A DNA stretch of 48,248 bases from Candidatus Nitrosopumilus sp. (GCA_028351415.1 JAOMJV010000007.1:1-48248); one strand, 5' to 3'; shown: positions 7,657-16,279, counted from the first letter of the stretch. Made by a program: numbers and translations. Notes: generated from the letters alone by a model not told the origin.

Positions 7657-8466
7657 CTATTTTATTTTTTCTAATTGATTATCTATAATATTTTTAAAAT
7701 TTTCAAAAGGATGTGCTCCTTTCAATTCAATAAATCCAACTTCGTCATTTCCTATAAAAAAACCAGGTGTTCCTGAAATCCCATATGTTCTACCATCCTC
7801 TAGATCTTTTTGAATTTCTTTGATATATTTCCCATTTTTTATACAAGAATCAAATTTTTCTTTTTGCATTCCCATCTCTGATGAATATTGATTAAATAAA
7901 ATAATTACATTGTCTGTATTTTTACTGTCCCACTCTTTTTGATTTTCAAATAACTTATCGTGCATTTCCTTAAATTTTCCTTGCTCATTTGCACATTCTG
8001 CTGCTACTGATGCTAGTAATGCATTAGAATGAATACTTTGAATTGGAAAATCTCTGAATACTAATTTGACTTTACCTTCTTTGATGTATTCATCCATGAT
8101 TTTTGGAAGTGTCTGTATGTGGAATTTTGCACAAAATGGACATTGAAAATCTGAAAATTCTATTATCGTGATTGGAGCATTTGAATTTCCTATTGTTGGA
8201 TCATTATCTGCTGATATTTTTAACTCTACGATTGGTTGATTTGAAGGTAATTTGTTTTGAAGAATTTTTAATTCCAATTTTGCAATTGCCTCGTCTAGTT
8301 CTTCTTGTGATATTTGATTTGAATCTAGATTTGATATGTATGATCCTCCAAGAAATGATGCAATTCCTATGGTTATGATGACCGTTATGATTAATCCATT
8401 GAATGTTGATTTTTTGATAATTTTTTCATTTTTTTTAATTATATTTTCAAAATTTTCTGAAGCCAA
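7657..8466 (-). CDS. DsbA-family thiol-disulphide oxidoreductase, membrane anchored
   Basis: 269 residues: a Lys-rich head, one membrane anchor at about 22-42, a helical linker, then a thioredoxin-fold DsbA domain. The active site 'CPFC' is at residues 109-112 within 'EFSDFQCPFCAKF' and the cis-proline loop 'GTPGFF' is near 232-237. It would act on the extracytoplasmic face, oxidising or isomerising disulphides in exported proteins such as the cupredoxin type. The start is a TTG at 8466; an in-frame stop four codons upstream leaves no earlier option. It is transcribed away from the adjacent tRNA-Thr. Confidence 0.88.
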   Translation of the reverse strand: MASENFENIIKKNEKIIKKSTFNGLIITVIITIGIASFLGGSYISNLDSNQISQEELDEAIAKLELKILQNKLPSNQPIVELKISADNDPTIGNSNAPITIIEFSDFQCPFCAKFHIQTLPKIMDEYIKEGKVKLVFRDFPIQSIHSNALLASVAAECANEQGKFKEMHDKLFENQKEWDSKNTDNVIILFNQYSSEMGMQKEKFDSCIKNGKYIKEIQKDLEDGRTYGISGTPGFFIGNDEVGFIELKGAHPFENFKNIIDNQLEKIK

Positions 8467-8545
8467 ATATTGTATTTTAAAAATTAGTGTACTTATTCGT
8501 ATTGTATATTTTTTAAAATTACTCGATATTTTTAAAAATTAAAAG

Positions 8546-8619
8546 AGCCAATGACGGGATCTGAACCCATGACCTACTGATTACAAATCAGTTGCTCTAC
8601 CAGGCTGAGCTACATTGGC
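8546..8619 (-). tRNA. tRNA-Thr (anticodon TGT)
   Basis: Full cloverleaf on the minus strand: acceptor GCCAATG/CATTGGC (7 bp), D stem GCTC/GAGC, anticodon stem ACTGA/TCAGT with loop TTTGTAA (anticodon TGT, reading ACA), a five-base variable loop, T arm ATGGG-TTCAGAT-CCCGT and discriminator T. It is 74 nt with no intron, and no CCA is encoded. Confidence 0.96.
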
Positions 8620-8735
8620 ACAAAATAAAATAAAATTTTTTAAGGTTTAAAGTGTTACCTGAGGCACTCTTTTTACTTTTAAAAATAATTCATTTACCTG
8701 TCAACTTATAATATTGCGTCTTTTTGATATTTTAT

Positions 8736-8972
8736 ATGAGATATATCGAGCCAACTAGAGTTAAGGTTCTAATGATGATGTTTTTTGCAACTGGAACCGT
8801 TGGTATACTTATTGGATTATCTGGTATCACCCCTCCTAATTTGAAAATTATGATTACTCTCATGAGTATGATCAATATTGGACTTGGTGCTTTCTTTACA
8901 TTCATCTATCTGACTCAAATTCAAGGCGAACCTGATGCAAGAAAGAAAAAGAAAAAGAAAAAATTAGATTAA
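8736..8972 (+). CDS. small two-span membrane protein with poly-Lys tail
   Basis: 78 residues from the ATG at MRYIEPTRV; a TTG four codons upstream is also in frame but less likely. Two hydrophobic segments (about residues 10-30 and 38-60) flank a short polar loop. The C-terminus 'DARKKKKKKKLD' is strongly basic and should face the cytoplasm. Such tails can bind nucleic acid, ribosomes or acidic lipid. It precedes pdaD by about 60 bases on the same strand, but pdaD has its own TATA box. Family not recognised. Confidence 0.7.
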   Translation: MRYIEPTRVKVLMMMFFATGTVGILIGLSGITPPNLKIMITLMSMINIGLGAFFTFIYLTQIQGEPDARKKKKKKKLD

Positions 8973-9001
8973 TTTCATATTTTAGGTTCTTAGAATTAAA
9001 G

Positions 9002-9009
9002 TATAAATA
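9002..9009 (+). promoter_or_regulatory. TATA box of pdaD
   Basis: TATAAATA sits about 30 bases before the pdaD ATG, the spacing expected for an archaeal promoter giving a very short or absent 5' leader. It lies after the stop of the preceding small membrane gene, so pdaD can be transcribed on its own. Confidence 0.55.
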
Positions 9010-9035
9010 ATAATTATTTTGTTTGAAATTCAGAA

Positions 9036-9587
9036 ATGTTGGATCTAGTAGCTAAGGAGTTATTTCTTACAAAAGGTAAGGGTGTACATGAAGATAGATT
9101 AACTAGTTTTGAATATGCATTAAGAGATGCAGGTATTGCTGGAACTAATCTTGTATTAATTTCTAGTATATTTCCACCACAAGCTAAATTGATTTCTCGT
9201 AAAGATGGTTTAAAGAAAATTAAACCTGGACAGATTTTATTTACAATATATTCAAAGAATCAAACTAAGGAACCTCATCGAGTTTGTTCTGCATCTGTTG
9301 GAATTGCACAACCCAAAGATACTGCAAGATATGGATATCTATCTGAATACGAATCTTTTGGCCAAAATGAAGTTCAGGCAGGTGATTATGCTGAAGATAT
9401 TGCTGCACAAATGTTGGCATCCTCCTTAGGAATTCCTTTTGATGCTGATAAAGACTGGGATGAAAAAAGACAACAATGGTTAATTTCTGGTCAAATTTAC
9501 AATACTCATCATACGACTCAATCGACCAAAGGTGACAAAGATGGAAAATGGACTACTGTTTTTGCAGCTGCAGTACTTTTAGTTTAA
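9036..9587 (+). CDS. pdaD: pyruvoyl-dependent arginine decarboxylase
   Basis: 183 residues. Converts arginine to agmatine, the first step of archaeal polyamine synthesis. The proenzyme self-cleaves between two serines to create the pyruvoyl group; the site is 'VLISSIFPP' (S43/S44). The family's conserved features 'GIAGTNLVLISSI', 'PGQILFTIYSKN' and the C-terminal 'DGKWTTVFAAAVLLV' are present. Length is normal for the family. Agmatine here would feed spermidine-type polyamines and agmatidine on tRNA-Ile. It ends directly against the convergent minus-strand gene. Confidence 0.95.
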   Translation: MLDLVAKELFLTKGKGVHEDRLTSFEYALRDAGIAGTNLVLISSIFPPQAKLISRKDGLKKIKPGQILFTIYSKNQTKEPHRVCSASVGIAQPKDTARYGYLSEYESFGQNEVQAGDYAEDIAAQMLASSLGIPFDADKDWDEKRQQWLISGQIYNTHHTTQSTKGDKDGKWTTVFAAAVLLV

Positions 9588-10751
9588 TTATTTTTTATAT
9601 CCTTTAAGATAAAATATTGCTGCCCCAATTGAAACTATTGTTATTATAATTACAACTACTATTGATTCATCTAATTCTACGTCTTTTGATTGGATGTTAT
9701 CTCCTCCCAATGAAAATTTTAATTCATTTTCATTTACTGATGTGCTTTCACCAAAAATAAATTTTCCTTGAAGTAGTTCTCCTCTTTGAGGATCAAAAAT
9801 CCACCCTTTTTTTGTAACGTCCATTGGCATTTCAATTCCATCTATAGTTTGTGTTGGTATGATTGACCCCTTAACGTCTGATACATTTGTTTCATTGTTT
9901 GATAGTATAATTATTTGAAATATTGAATTTAGTGGATAATTACCTGTAGAGAAATAATTTGATCTGTTAAGATTTTCTATATTAAAAAATTCAAGAGGGC
10001 TGATTTTTGATATAGTTTCATTTAGTTTACTTTCTTTTGGAATTGGATTGTCTACTGAAACTCTTAGTTGTAATAGTGATTTTGATTCTGTTGGAATTAT
10101 TGAAAATGACATTTTGGCATTTTGCTCCTCGGATAATGTTTTTGCAATGTTATAGAAACCCTCTCCATCTCTGATTGATTTTGAAAGTAACATCGATGAT
10201 AACTCGCTATACATTAAACCCGTATCCTCCATTGGCATTGTGTATACTGCTGAAATTACTCCTCCGCCTGAAATAATCCCTGATGTATCTAATGCCTGAT
10301 TTGTAGCATCATTTGTGTGGACGTACACTTGAAGAAATTCTGCATTTGTATCAAAGACTTGATTAATTTCATCTATGTATGAATCTGCTAATTTTCTACT
10401 TGAATCTTGTATGGCATTAATTCCTTTATCTTCTGGATTTCTTTCTATGTTGATAATTATGCATGATTGATCATAGACTCCTAATATGCAATTATTTTGA
10501 TTTGTTATGACAACTGCTTGAATTCTTTGATTTTCTCTTATTTTTTGTTCTAATTCTGATGGAATTTTGATTTCTTGAAGATTAGAACTTAGTAATGTAA
10601 CTGATGTTGTGGTCTTATTGAACATTTTTTTGTCTATGATTACCTGTGCTGATTCTTGAAATGTAGCTAAACCTATTTCTTGTGAATATACATAATTTGT
10701 TGAAATTCCAATAATTCCAATTATGGCAAGAACAAATATTATTTTTAACAT
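9588..10751 (-). CDS. secreted/anchored type I membrane protein, 387 aa
   Basis: The N-terminus (MLKIIFVLAIIGIIGIS...VYSQE) is a signal peptide with likely cleavage near residue 23. A hydrophobic segment at about 362-382 followed by LKGYKK is a C-terminal membrane anchor. The roughly 340-residue ectodomain is Asn/Ser/Thr-rich with several N-glycosylation-type sequons and two close cysteines ('NNCILGVYDQSC'). Topology is therefore outside domain, one span, short basic cytoplasmic tail. It could be a cell-surface or S-layer-associated protein. No enzyme motif is recognised. Confidence 0.75.
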   Translation of the reverse strand: MLKIIFVLAIIGIIGISTNYVYSQEIGLATFQESAQVIIDKKMFNKTTTSVTLLSSNLQEIKIPSELEQKIRENQRIQAVVITNQNNCILGVYDQSCIIINIERNPEDKGINAIQDSSRKLADSYIDEINQVFDTNAEFLQVYVHTNDATNQALDTSGIISGGGVISAVYTMPMEDTGLMYSELSSMLLSKSIRDGEGFYNIAKTLSEEQNAKMSFSIIPTESKSLLQLRVSVDNPIPKESKLNETISKISPLEFFNIENLNRSNYFSTGNYPLNSIFQIIILSNNETNVSDVKGSIIPTQTIDGIEMPMDVTKKGWIFDPQRGELLQGKFIFGESTSVNENELKFSLGGDNIQSKDVELDESIVVVIIITIVSIGAAIFYLKGYKK

Positions 10752-10875
10752 GTGATGATCCTCTAATTCTGAAATATTAAATTTACTTATCTTTAATTAT
10801 GCTATTTTTAATACACTCTTATGATTATCTATTTTTTAGAAACTGCTATTTTGATGTGTGTTGATCTGTAAATAG

Positions 10876-11448
10876 ATGGCATTATTTCCTATACTCGTTG
10901 AGAGTTTCAATGATCCTGTAATCCAATTAATTGTAATTTTAACCACATTTGGAATTGGATTGTCCCAAGGAATCATTCTAGGTAGGGCCATTCTTCAAAG
11001 ATTTCCTCGTCTACAAAATCATGTAAAGACTGTATCCTTCACACTGTTTTTTTTATTTTTAATAAATGCTGTTCTTAGTGTTCCACGTTTTCAATCCCCC
11101 ACAAAAATTGATCTAACTAATTTGTCTGTAGCCAGTAGTGGCGATATAATTTCTTCAGTATTTTTAATTTTTGGAATGAATACTGGGTTTCTGACCGTAT
11201 TAGCTATTTCAATTATGGTCATGACTTTTGTTGTTTTAAAATTTACAGATATACATGGAATTGTAAAAGCATTTGTTTTCTTTTTTAGTGCCCTACTCCT
11301 AATTTTTACAGCTTTAAGCAGATTCACTGATCTTACTCCAAGTACTTTTGAAGTTCTACTTTATTTTCTTTATCAACTGGGAATCACGATTGGGATTTTA
11401 TTGGGAACGATAAGAAAAATCAAACCCAAAAAATTAGACTTAAAATAA
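10876..11448 (+). CDS. polytopic membrane protein, 190 aa
   Basis: ATG start (MALFPILVES). About five hydrophobic segments can be seen: near residues 15-35, 48-68, 88-116 (long, possibly two), 126-146 and 158-178, with a basic tail KIKPKKLDLK at the cytoplasmic end. No transporter signature or conserved charged residue within a span is recognisable. It is monocistronic, diverging from the anchored surface protein. Function unknown. Confidence 0.7.
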   Translation: MALFPILVESFNDPVIQLIVILTTFGIGLSQGIILGRAILQRFPRLQNHVKTVSFTLFFLFLINAVLSVPRFQSPTKIDLTNLSVASSGDIISSVFLIFGMNTGFLTVLAISIMVMTFVVLKFTDIHGIVKAFVFFFSALLLIFTALSRFTDLTPSTFEVLLYFLYQLGITIGILLGTIRKIKPKKLDLK

Positions 11449-11479
11449 TTCAAAGGTTTAAATCATATTATTTTTGATA

Positions 11480-11560
11480 CACAGATGACATCGAATTCAA
11501 ACCGTTCGGGGAACAAGCTGGCAGTCCATGCGTTGGACTGCCAGCCCCATTATTCTAAAG
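11480..11560 (+). ncRNA. candidate small structured RNA around a 12-bp perfect hairpin
   Basis: Positions 11517-11528 and 11534-11545 are perfectly complementary (12 bp, loop TGCGT), and GGG at 11509-11511 can pair with CCC at 11546-11548 across a five-base AACAA bulge. A second small helix GTTC/GAAC precedes it. This is a GC-rich island in a very AT-rich intergenic stretch (11449-11616). A TATA-like TTTAAATC lies about 25 bases before the proposed 5' end. The boundaries and strand are inferred. It does not fold as a tRNA and I cannot match it to a known family; it could also be an mRNA 3'-end stem. Confidence 0.45.
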
Positions 11561-11616
11561 TCTAAAAATAATAATTTCTGGCAATCCTTATAGATAAAAT
11601 AATTTTAATCATAATT

Positions 11617-12075
11617 ATGAATAAATTTATCACAATTGGTGATGAAAAAGTGAGTATTACTGAAATAGAAAATGCAAAAAGCATTCCTGAATTATTACAA
11701 TCTAGAGTTCAATATGCAATTTTAGATCAACTAAATGACATGGTTGCTCGAACTGGAATGGGAAATCCTGATGAAGTTAAAAAACTAGTTCTTCGAGACG
11801 TTGCTTTTACACGAGGTGGATATTCTTCTTCTTTTACTTTTCAAATGGCTAATCAGGCAGTAAATATTACCGAGGTTGATTTTACAAGTGAAAAAAACAT
11901 CTCTGAATTATTGACATTAAGAGTTCAATATGCCGTTTTGGATCAACTTAATCATTTACTTTCTCAATCTGACAATCCTGATAATTCGTTAAAAAAAATT
12001 AAAGATTCACTTGTTTTAGACATTTCAAAAATTATTGATAATTTCACTCCTCCAAAAAACAGTGATGACAATTAA
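11617..12075 (+). CDS. internally duplicated protein, 152 aa
   Basis: The protein is two copies of one unit. Residues about 13-60 ('SITEIENAKSIPELLQSR', 'VQYAILDQLNDMV') align with about 83-130 ('NITEVDFTSEKNISELLTLR', 'VQYAVLDQLNHLL'), each followed by a short linker and a 'KKLVL/KDSLVLD' segment. Both units look like a beta strand followed by two helices. The copies share near identity in the RVQYA(I/V)LDQLN core. Soluble, no metal or catalytic motif. It probably forms a pseudo-dimer. Family not recognised. Confidence 0.75.
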   Translation: MNKFITIGDEKVSITEIENAKSIPELLQSRVQYAILDQLNDMVARTGMGNPDEVKKLVLRDVAFTRGGYSSSFTFQMANQAVNITEVDFTSEKNISELLTLRVQYAVLDQLNHLLSQSDNPDNSLKKIKDSLVLDISKIIDNFTPPKNSDDN

Positions 12076-12117
12076 AGTATTTTTAAAATATGATTTTTTA
12101 TAATTTTGAACTTAGAT

Positions 12118-13890
12118 TTAATTTAATGATGATAACACTTTGACTTGCTGATTGACATAATCAAAACCTTCTTGCCAAAATTTAGGTGATTTGATATCAA
12201 ATCCATGTTCTAATAGTAATTTTTCTGGTTTTTTTGAACCGCCTGCTGCTAGAATATCCATGTATGATTTTACAAAATCATTTCCTTCTTTTTTGTATCT
12301 TTGAAATAATGACAGTGCTAATAGATTTCCAAATGAATATGCATAGCAATAAAATGGTGTGTGGTAAAAGTGTGGAATACAACTCCATTCGATTGCAAAA
12401 TCTTCTGAAAGATTTACAGAATTACCAAATTGCTCTTTCAAGTTTTGTAAATATGTCTTTGAAATTTCATCTATTGTGGTTCCTTTGCCAATTTGTTCAT
12501 GTGCGTCAATCTCAAAAATTGTAAAATATGATTGCCTGAGTATTGTTGCATAAAGGTCATCAATTTTTTCAGATAACATGATCTTCTTTTGATCATCTGA
12601 TATCTTATCTGCTAAATTATCGTAAAGTAGTAATTCTGAAAATGTTGATGCTGTTTCAGCTAATGGTAATGGTGCATCTTGAACAAGAATTGATCTATTT
12701 TGTGCTGCCTGACTATGCACTGCATGACCTAATTCATGAGCTAAAGTAAAAACATCTCTTGATTTACCTGTAAAATTCACCAAGACATATGGTGTAATTT
12801 TTGGAGTCAGTGTGCTGCAAAATGCGCCGTCTCTTTTTCCTGGTCTGATAGACGAATCAATATGTTTCTCATTGAATACTTTTCTAGCATATTCTTCTAG
12901 GGTGCTACTGAACTTCCCAAGTGACTCAAATACCAATTTTACAGATTGATTATACGAATAATTTTTTTCTTTAATCTTTGCTGCTGCTGGTGCATAAAGG
13001 TCGTATCTTTGTAATTTTTTCATGTCTAGCATTTTTGCTTTTTGAAGAAAGAATTTTTGAAATACAGTTGAGTTTTTTCGACAAATTGAAAGAAGTGATT
13101 CTATTGTTTTGTCATCTATGTCGTTGGCAATGTTTCTCATTGATACTGGACTTTTGTATCCTCTAAGTTCTATTCCTTCATCTTTCCAATTAAGAACAAT
13201 ATTTTGATAAATTTCACCAATGACTCCTTTGTTTTCTTCATATTTGCTTAGAATAGTTTTGTAAGCTGTTTCTCTAATTTTTGGATTTGTGCTTCTAACA
13301 TAATTTGTTAACTCTTCTCTTGTCATTGTTTTTGTTTTATTACCAATTTTCATTTTGTATTCGTAGACATTGGTTATTTTATCATACAATTTTACCAGTG
13401 CTGAAATCCCTGTAACATCTAGTGTGTTTATGATTTTTTCTTCAGATTCACTTAATGCATATTTTGCAAATAATCTTTTGTATGCTAAATATTCTTTTAA
13501 CTCTCCTGTGTCCTCCATTAGTCTTTTAGCGTTTTTGTCATCTACTTTTGTTTTCCACCATAAATCAAAAAATAAAATTTTATTTGAAATTTCTGAACCT
13601 AATTTTGACATTTGAGTCATTAATGAAGTTGCTTCATCTGATTGGGTATCTGATGAATATGCAAGTGATGCATATCCACCAATTTTGCTCATCTTATGGG
13701 ATATTTCTTCAACTTGCTGTAGGATTATTTTGAATTGCTTGGATGTCATTTTTGAGTTTAGACCTGTTTTAATTTTTTCAAATTTCTTTGCTTGATTTTC
13801 TAAATCTTTAATTTGTTTTTTAAATGCGGGACTTTTTGGATTTTTTGCTAATTCTGATAAATCCCATTTACCTAATTCATACTCTGACAT
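12118..13890 (-). CDS. pepF: oligoendopeptidase F (M3 family metallopeptidase)
   Basis: 590 residues, the normal length for M3B peptidases. The zinc motif HELGH (residues 385-389, in 'DVFTLAHELGHAVHS') supplies two His ligands and the catalytic Glu; the third ligand Glu lies in 'LAETASTFSELLL' about 25 residues on. The C-terminal 'PFYCYAYSFGNLLAL' stretch with Tyr/His substrate-binding residues is also conserved. It degrades short peptides in the cytoplasm; no signal peptide is seen. ATG start (MSEYELGKWDLSEL). It is transcribed alone. Confidence 0.95.
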   Translation of the reverse strand: MSEYELGKWDLSELAKNPKSPAFKKQIKDLENQAKKFEKIKTGLNSKMTSKQFKIILQQVEEISHKMSKIGGYASLAYSSDTQSDEATSLMTQMSKLGSEISNKILFFDLWWKTKVDDKNAKRLMEDTGELKEYLAYKRLFAKYALSESEEKIINTLDVTGISALVKLYDKITNVYEYKMKIGNKTKTMTREELTNYVRSTNPKIRETAYKTILSKYEENKGVIGEIYQNIVLNWKDEGIELRGYKSPVSMRNIANDIDDKTIESLLSICRKNSTVFQKFFLQKAKMLDMKKLQRYDLYAPAAAKIKEKNYSYNQSVKLVFESLGKFSSTLEEYARKVFNEKHIDSSIRPGKRDGAFCSTLTPKITPYVLVNFTGKSRDVFTLAHELGHAVHSQAAQNRSILVQDAPLPLAETASTFSELLLYDNLADKISDDQKKIMLSEKIDDLYATILRQSYFTIFEIDAHEQIGKGTTIDEISKTYLQNLKEQFGNSVNLSEDFAIEWSCIPHFYHTPFYCYAYSFGNLLALSLFQRYKKEGNDFVKSYMDILAAGGSKKPEKLLLEHGFDIKSPKFWQEGFDYVNQQVKVLSSLN

Positions 13891-13958
13891 TATTTTTAAT
13901 ATTTTTTAACTATTAAAAAATGAATACCTTAAACTTGGCCTACGTTGGTAAGTTAAGT

Positions 13959-14135
13959 TCACAACAATTCTGATGAAGAAAAATGATCATGATAACTTTG
14001 CATATGTTTTTCTAATGTATCAAAATCATCAAATTCTTTATCGCATAATTTACATAATTCTTTTTTTACAGGGCAATCACATGATCCAATAGTTAAATAT
14101 CTGCCACATGTTTGGCAAAGTAATTCATTTTTCAT
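13959..14135 (-). CDS. small double zinc-finger protein
   Basis: 58 residues from the ATG (MKNELLCQTC); an in-frame GTG at 14156 would add seven residues. The first half has 'CQTC' and 'GSCDC' cysteines forming a probable zinc ribbon; the second half is a clear C2H2 finger, 'CKLCDKEF' then 12 spacer residues and 'HMQSYHDH'. The tail is FSSSELL. Small archaeal C2H2 proteins of this sort may bind DNA, RNA or protein. The target is unknown. Confidence 0.75.
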   Translation of the reverse strand: MKNELLCQTCGRYLTIGSCDCPVKKELCKLCDKEFDDFDTLEKHMQSYHDHFSSSELL

Positions 14136-14213
14136 GTTACTACTCTTATGCCCCACTGAATGGTTTAATAATTTATTTTATTATTTACTATTTTTTTGTA
14201 AGCTTCTATTTTT

Positions 14214-14750
14214 TTAGATATCTTGTATTCCTTGTTCTTTAATTATGTTCAATGTCATGGTAGTTTTGAGATGTGGTAATCCTCTGATTGCCCTAGTTAT
14301 CACATCTTGTAAAACCTCTTCACTGGCTGACTCCATTCTGCAAATTACATCATAATATCCAAAAACTACGTCTGCTTCCTTTACTTCTGGTATTTTGCAG
14401 AGATTTTTTAATGTGGGGTATTCTTGACCTTTTTCACAATGAAATACAACATATGCTTTACTGCTGTTTTTCCCTAGCATTGCCCCTACTAGTTTTTCTG
14501 ATATTTGGAATAACTCCCCTGATTCTGAACTTGTTAATGTCATGCTGGTTTGAATTTTTGATATTTTTCGAATTTTCTGTGTAACGATCTCTTGAATCTT
14601 TTCATCTGTTGTACATTCAATTTGTGCTACAATGTCGTATAACCCAAATGTTCCGTGAGCTTCTTTTATTCCCACTATTTTTTTTAATTCTTGAATTGCC
14701 TCTTGCTCTTCACCTAGTTTACAATTCATCATGATGTATGCTTTTGACAT
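14214..14750 (-). CDS. tandem RAM-domain (Lrp/AsnC effector domain) protein, 178 aa
   Basis: Two RAM domains in a row: residues about 1-80 ('AYIMMNCKLGEEQEAIQEL', 'GTFGLYDIVAQIE', 'SMTLTS') and about 97-175 ('AYVVFHCEKGQEYPTLKNL', 'VVFGYYDVICRME', 'TMTLNIIKEQ'). There is no helix-turn-helix, so it cannot act as a classical Lrp regulator by itself. It may bind small ligands and pair with DNA-binding Lrp proteins, or act with the single-domain protein at 5922-6158. A 15-residue linker joins the domains. Confidence 0.88.
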   Translation of the reverse strand: MSKAYIMMNCKLGEEQEAIQELKKIVGIKEAHGTFGLYDIVAQIECTTDEKIQEIVTQKIRKISKIQTSMTLTSSESGELFQISEKLVGAMLGKNSSKAYVVFHCEKGQEYPTLKNLCKIPEVKEADVVFGYYDVICRMESASEEVLQDVITRAIRGLPHLKTTMTLNIIKEQGIQDI

Positions 14751-14860
14751 TAGAATCGCATTCCTTTGTGCATTTTATTATGAACAATCATCTAAAACTT
14801 TATGCAAAATTAGCATAAAAGTATTCATAGATAATTTTGTAATAATTTCAATTTTTCTAA

Positions 14861-15124
14861 CTAAAATCCATAATATTCTTCATGAATGTAACACCATTTC
14901 CAAATGTCTTCTGGAATGGATTTCATTACTGCATGACCTGTCTCCTCAAAATGCTTTGTTGCATGTTTTCCTATTGATGAATCACAACAACCTACATGTC
15001 CACATGTCAAACACATTCGAATAGCAACTGTAGGTAGATGTTGTTTTTCACATTCTTCACATTGTTTTGTATTGGGTGAAATGTTTTCTTTTTTTTCTAG
15101 AAAATGATTACACTCTTTGTGCAT
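14861..15124 (-). CDS. UBP-type zinc finger protein, 87 aa
   Basis: The entire protein is a zf-UBP (BUZ) domain, the fold that binds ubiquitin C-termini in eukaryotic deubiquitinases. Ligands visible: C5/H7, C22/C25, C38/C41, C46 and His54/58/64 ('CLTCGHVGCCDSS', 'HATKHFEETGHAVM'). It ends 'WCYIHEEYYGF', matching the family's aromatic C-terminal strand. Its ligand in archaea is not known. It follows the pyrophosphatase gene by four bases on the same strand, so they likely share a transcript. Confidence 0.88.
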   Translation of the reverse strand: MHKECNHFLEKKENISPNTKQCEECEKQHLPTVAIRMCLTCGHVGCCDSSIGKHATKHFEETGHAVMKSIPEDIWKWCYIHEEYYGF

Positions 15125-15128
15125 TTTT

Positions 15129-15668
15129 CTAATCTTTTTTTAAATTGTCGTTGTATCTTTTGATAGATTCTTTGATTACCATTTTGGCATCTTTTACCGA
15201 TTTCCATCCTATAATTTCTACTTTTTTTCCTTCCAAGTCTTTGTATACTTGGAAAAAATGAGCAATCTCTGAACGATAATGATCTTCTATGTCTGTAATA
15301 TCTGCTTTACAATCATATCTTGGATCATTTGTTGAAACGCAGATGATTTTATCATCTGATTCTCCGTCATCTTTCATTTGTAGTAGTCCTATTGGTCTTG
15401 ATTCTATCAAAATACCTGGATATGTTGGATTTGTAACTAGTACTAGTGCATCCAATGGATCCCCGTCTTCAGACAATGTTTGTGGGATAAGTCCATAGTC
15501 TCCTGGATAGTGAAATGGTGAAAATAATACTCGATCTAATTTTATTATGTTGTGTTTTTTATCATATTCGTATTTGTTCATTGATCCTTTTGGTATCTCT
15601 ACTATAACGTTGATTTTTTCTGGAGCGTTATCGCCTGTTTCAATGTCATGCCAAAGATTTTTAGTCAT
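15129..15668 (-). CDS. ppa: soluble inorganic pyrophosphatase (family I)
   Basis: 179 residues, typical size. The metal-binding signature 'DGDPLDAL' is at residues 68-75, with 'EIPKGSMNKYEYD' and 'FHYPGDYGLIP' upstream and 'YKDLEGKKVEIIGWK' near the C-terminus, as in hexameric Mg-dependent pyrophosphatases. It hydrolyses PPi from nucleic-acid, aminoacyl-tRNA and acyl-CoA synthesis in the cytoplasm. ATG start (MTKNLWHDIE). It is the first gene of a likely two-gene transcript with the UBP-type finger. Confidence 0.96.
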   Translation of the reverse strand: MTKNLWHDIETGDNAPEKINVIVEIPKGSMNKYEYDKKHNIIKLDRVLFSPFHYPGDYGLIPQTLSEDGDPLDALVLVTNPTYPGILIESRPIGLLQMKDDGESDDKIICVSTNDPRYDCKADITDIEDHYRSEIAHFFQVYKDLEGKKVEIIGWKSVKDAKMVIKESIKRYNDNLKKD

Positions 15669-15785
15669 TTTCTAGATGTCCTAATTATTACTTGTTATAT
15701 GAATTCTGTGAATGTTTTTAAAATTTCTTGAACATCCTATGTTTTTCATATAAAATTATTCATGACACGTGGATTTAATCTAATT

Positions 15786-16214
15786 TTATACTGTTGGATT
15801 TGTATTTGGAATTACCTTGAATATTTTTACGGTATAGTCCCCATAAAAGATGTCTTTTGATTCACCTGTGTTGTGGTCTACTGTTCTAGCTCTGAATTTG
15901 TACTCATATGATCCGTCACCTTTGGTATCTACTTGTGCTACATGAATTGGCTCGCTTTCTTTGTAAAATTGAATTATTACTGGATATCTTTCAACTACAT
16001 CTGAAGATGCACCCCACACTTTACCCCATGGTAATTTATTATTTTCAGGCACTGTCATAGTGACTGTAGTTATCTCTAAACTCATTTTATCGTTAATTGG
16101 TCTTACATTGATTTTATTTTGATCTGCTTCTGCCATTACATCGTTTGGAACAACCATTACTGCAAACACTGTCATTATTGAAGCCATTACAATTAGATTC
16201 ATTTTTGTATTCAT
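15786..16214 (-). CDS. exported protein with signal peptide, 142 aa
   Basis: Starting at the ATG of MNTKMNLIVMASIM gives a proper signal peptide (basic head, hydrophobic core, likely cleavage after 'DVMAEA'); longer versions from an upstream TTG add a non-signal-like stretch. The mature about 115 residues are beta-rich ('SLEITTVTMTVPE', 'GSYEYKFRARTVDHNTGE', 'YTVKIFKVIP'), suggesting an immunoglobulin-like or jelly-roll sandwich. No cysteines or metal motif. Probably a cell-surface or pseudoperiplasmic protein. Family not recognised. Confidence 0.7.
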   Translation of the reverse strand: MNTKMNLIVMASIMTVFAVMVVPNDVMAEADQNKINVRPINDKMSLEITTVTMTVPENNKLPWGKVWGASSDVVERYPVIIQFYKESEPIHVAQVDTKGDGSYEYKFRARTVDHNTGESKDIFYGDYTVKIFKVIPNTNPTV

Positions 16215-16279
16215 TTCAAATTTTGTTCCTTTAAAGTCACTTAAATAATTTATTATCAACTTCTACTGTTTCTTTATCT

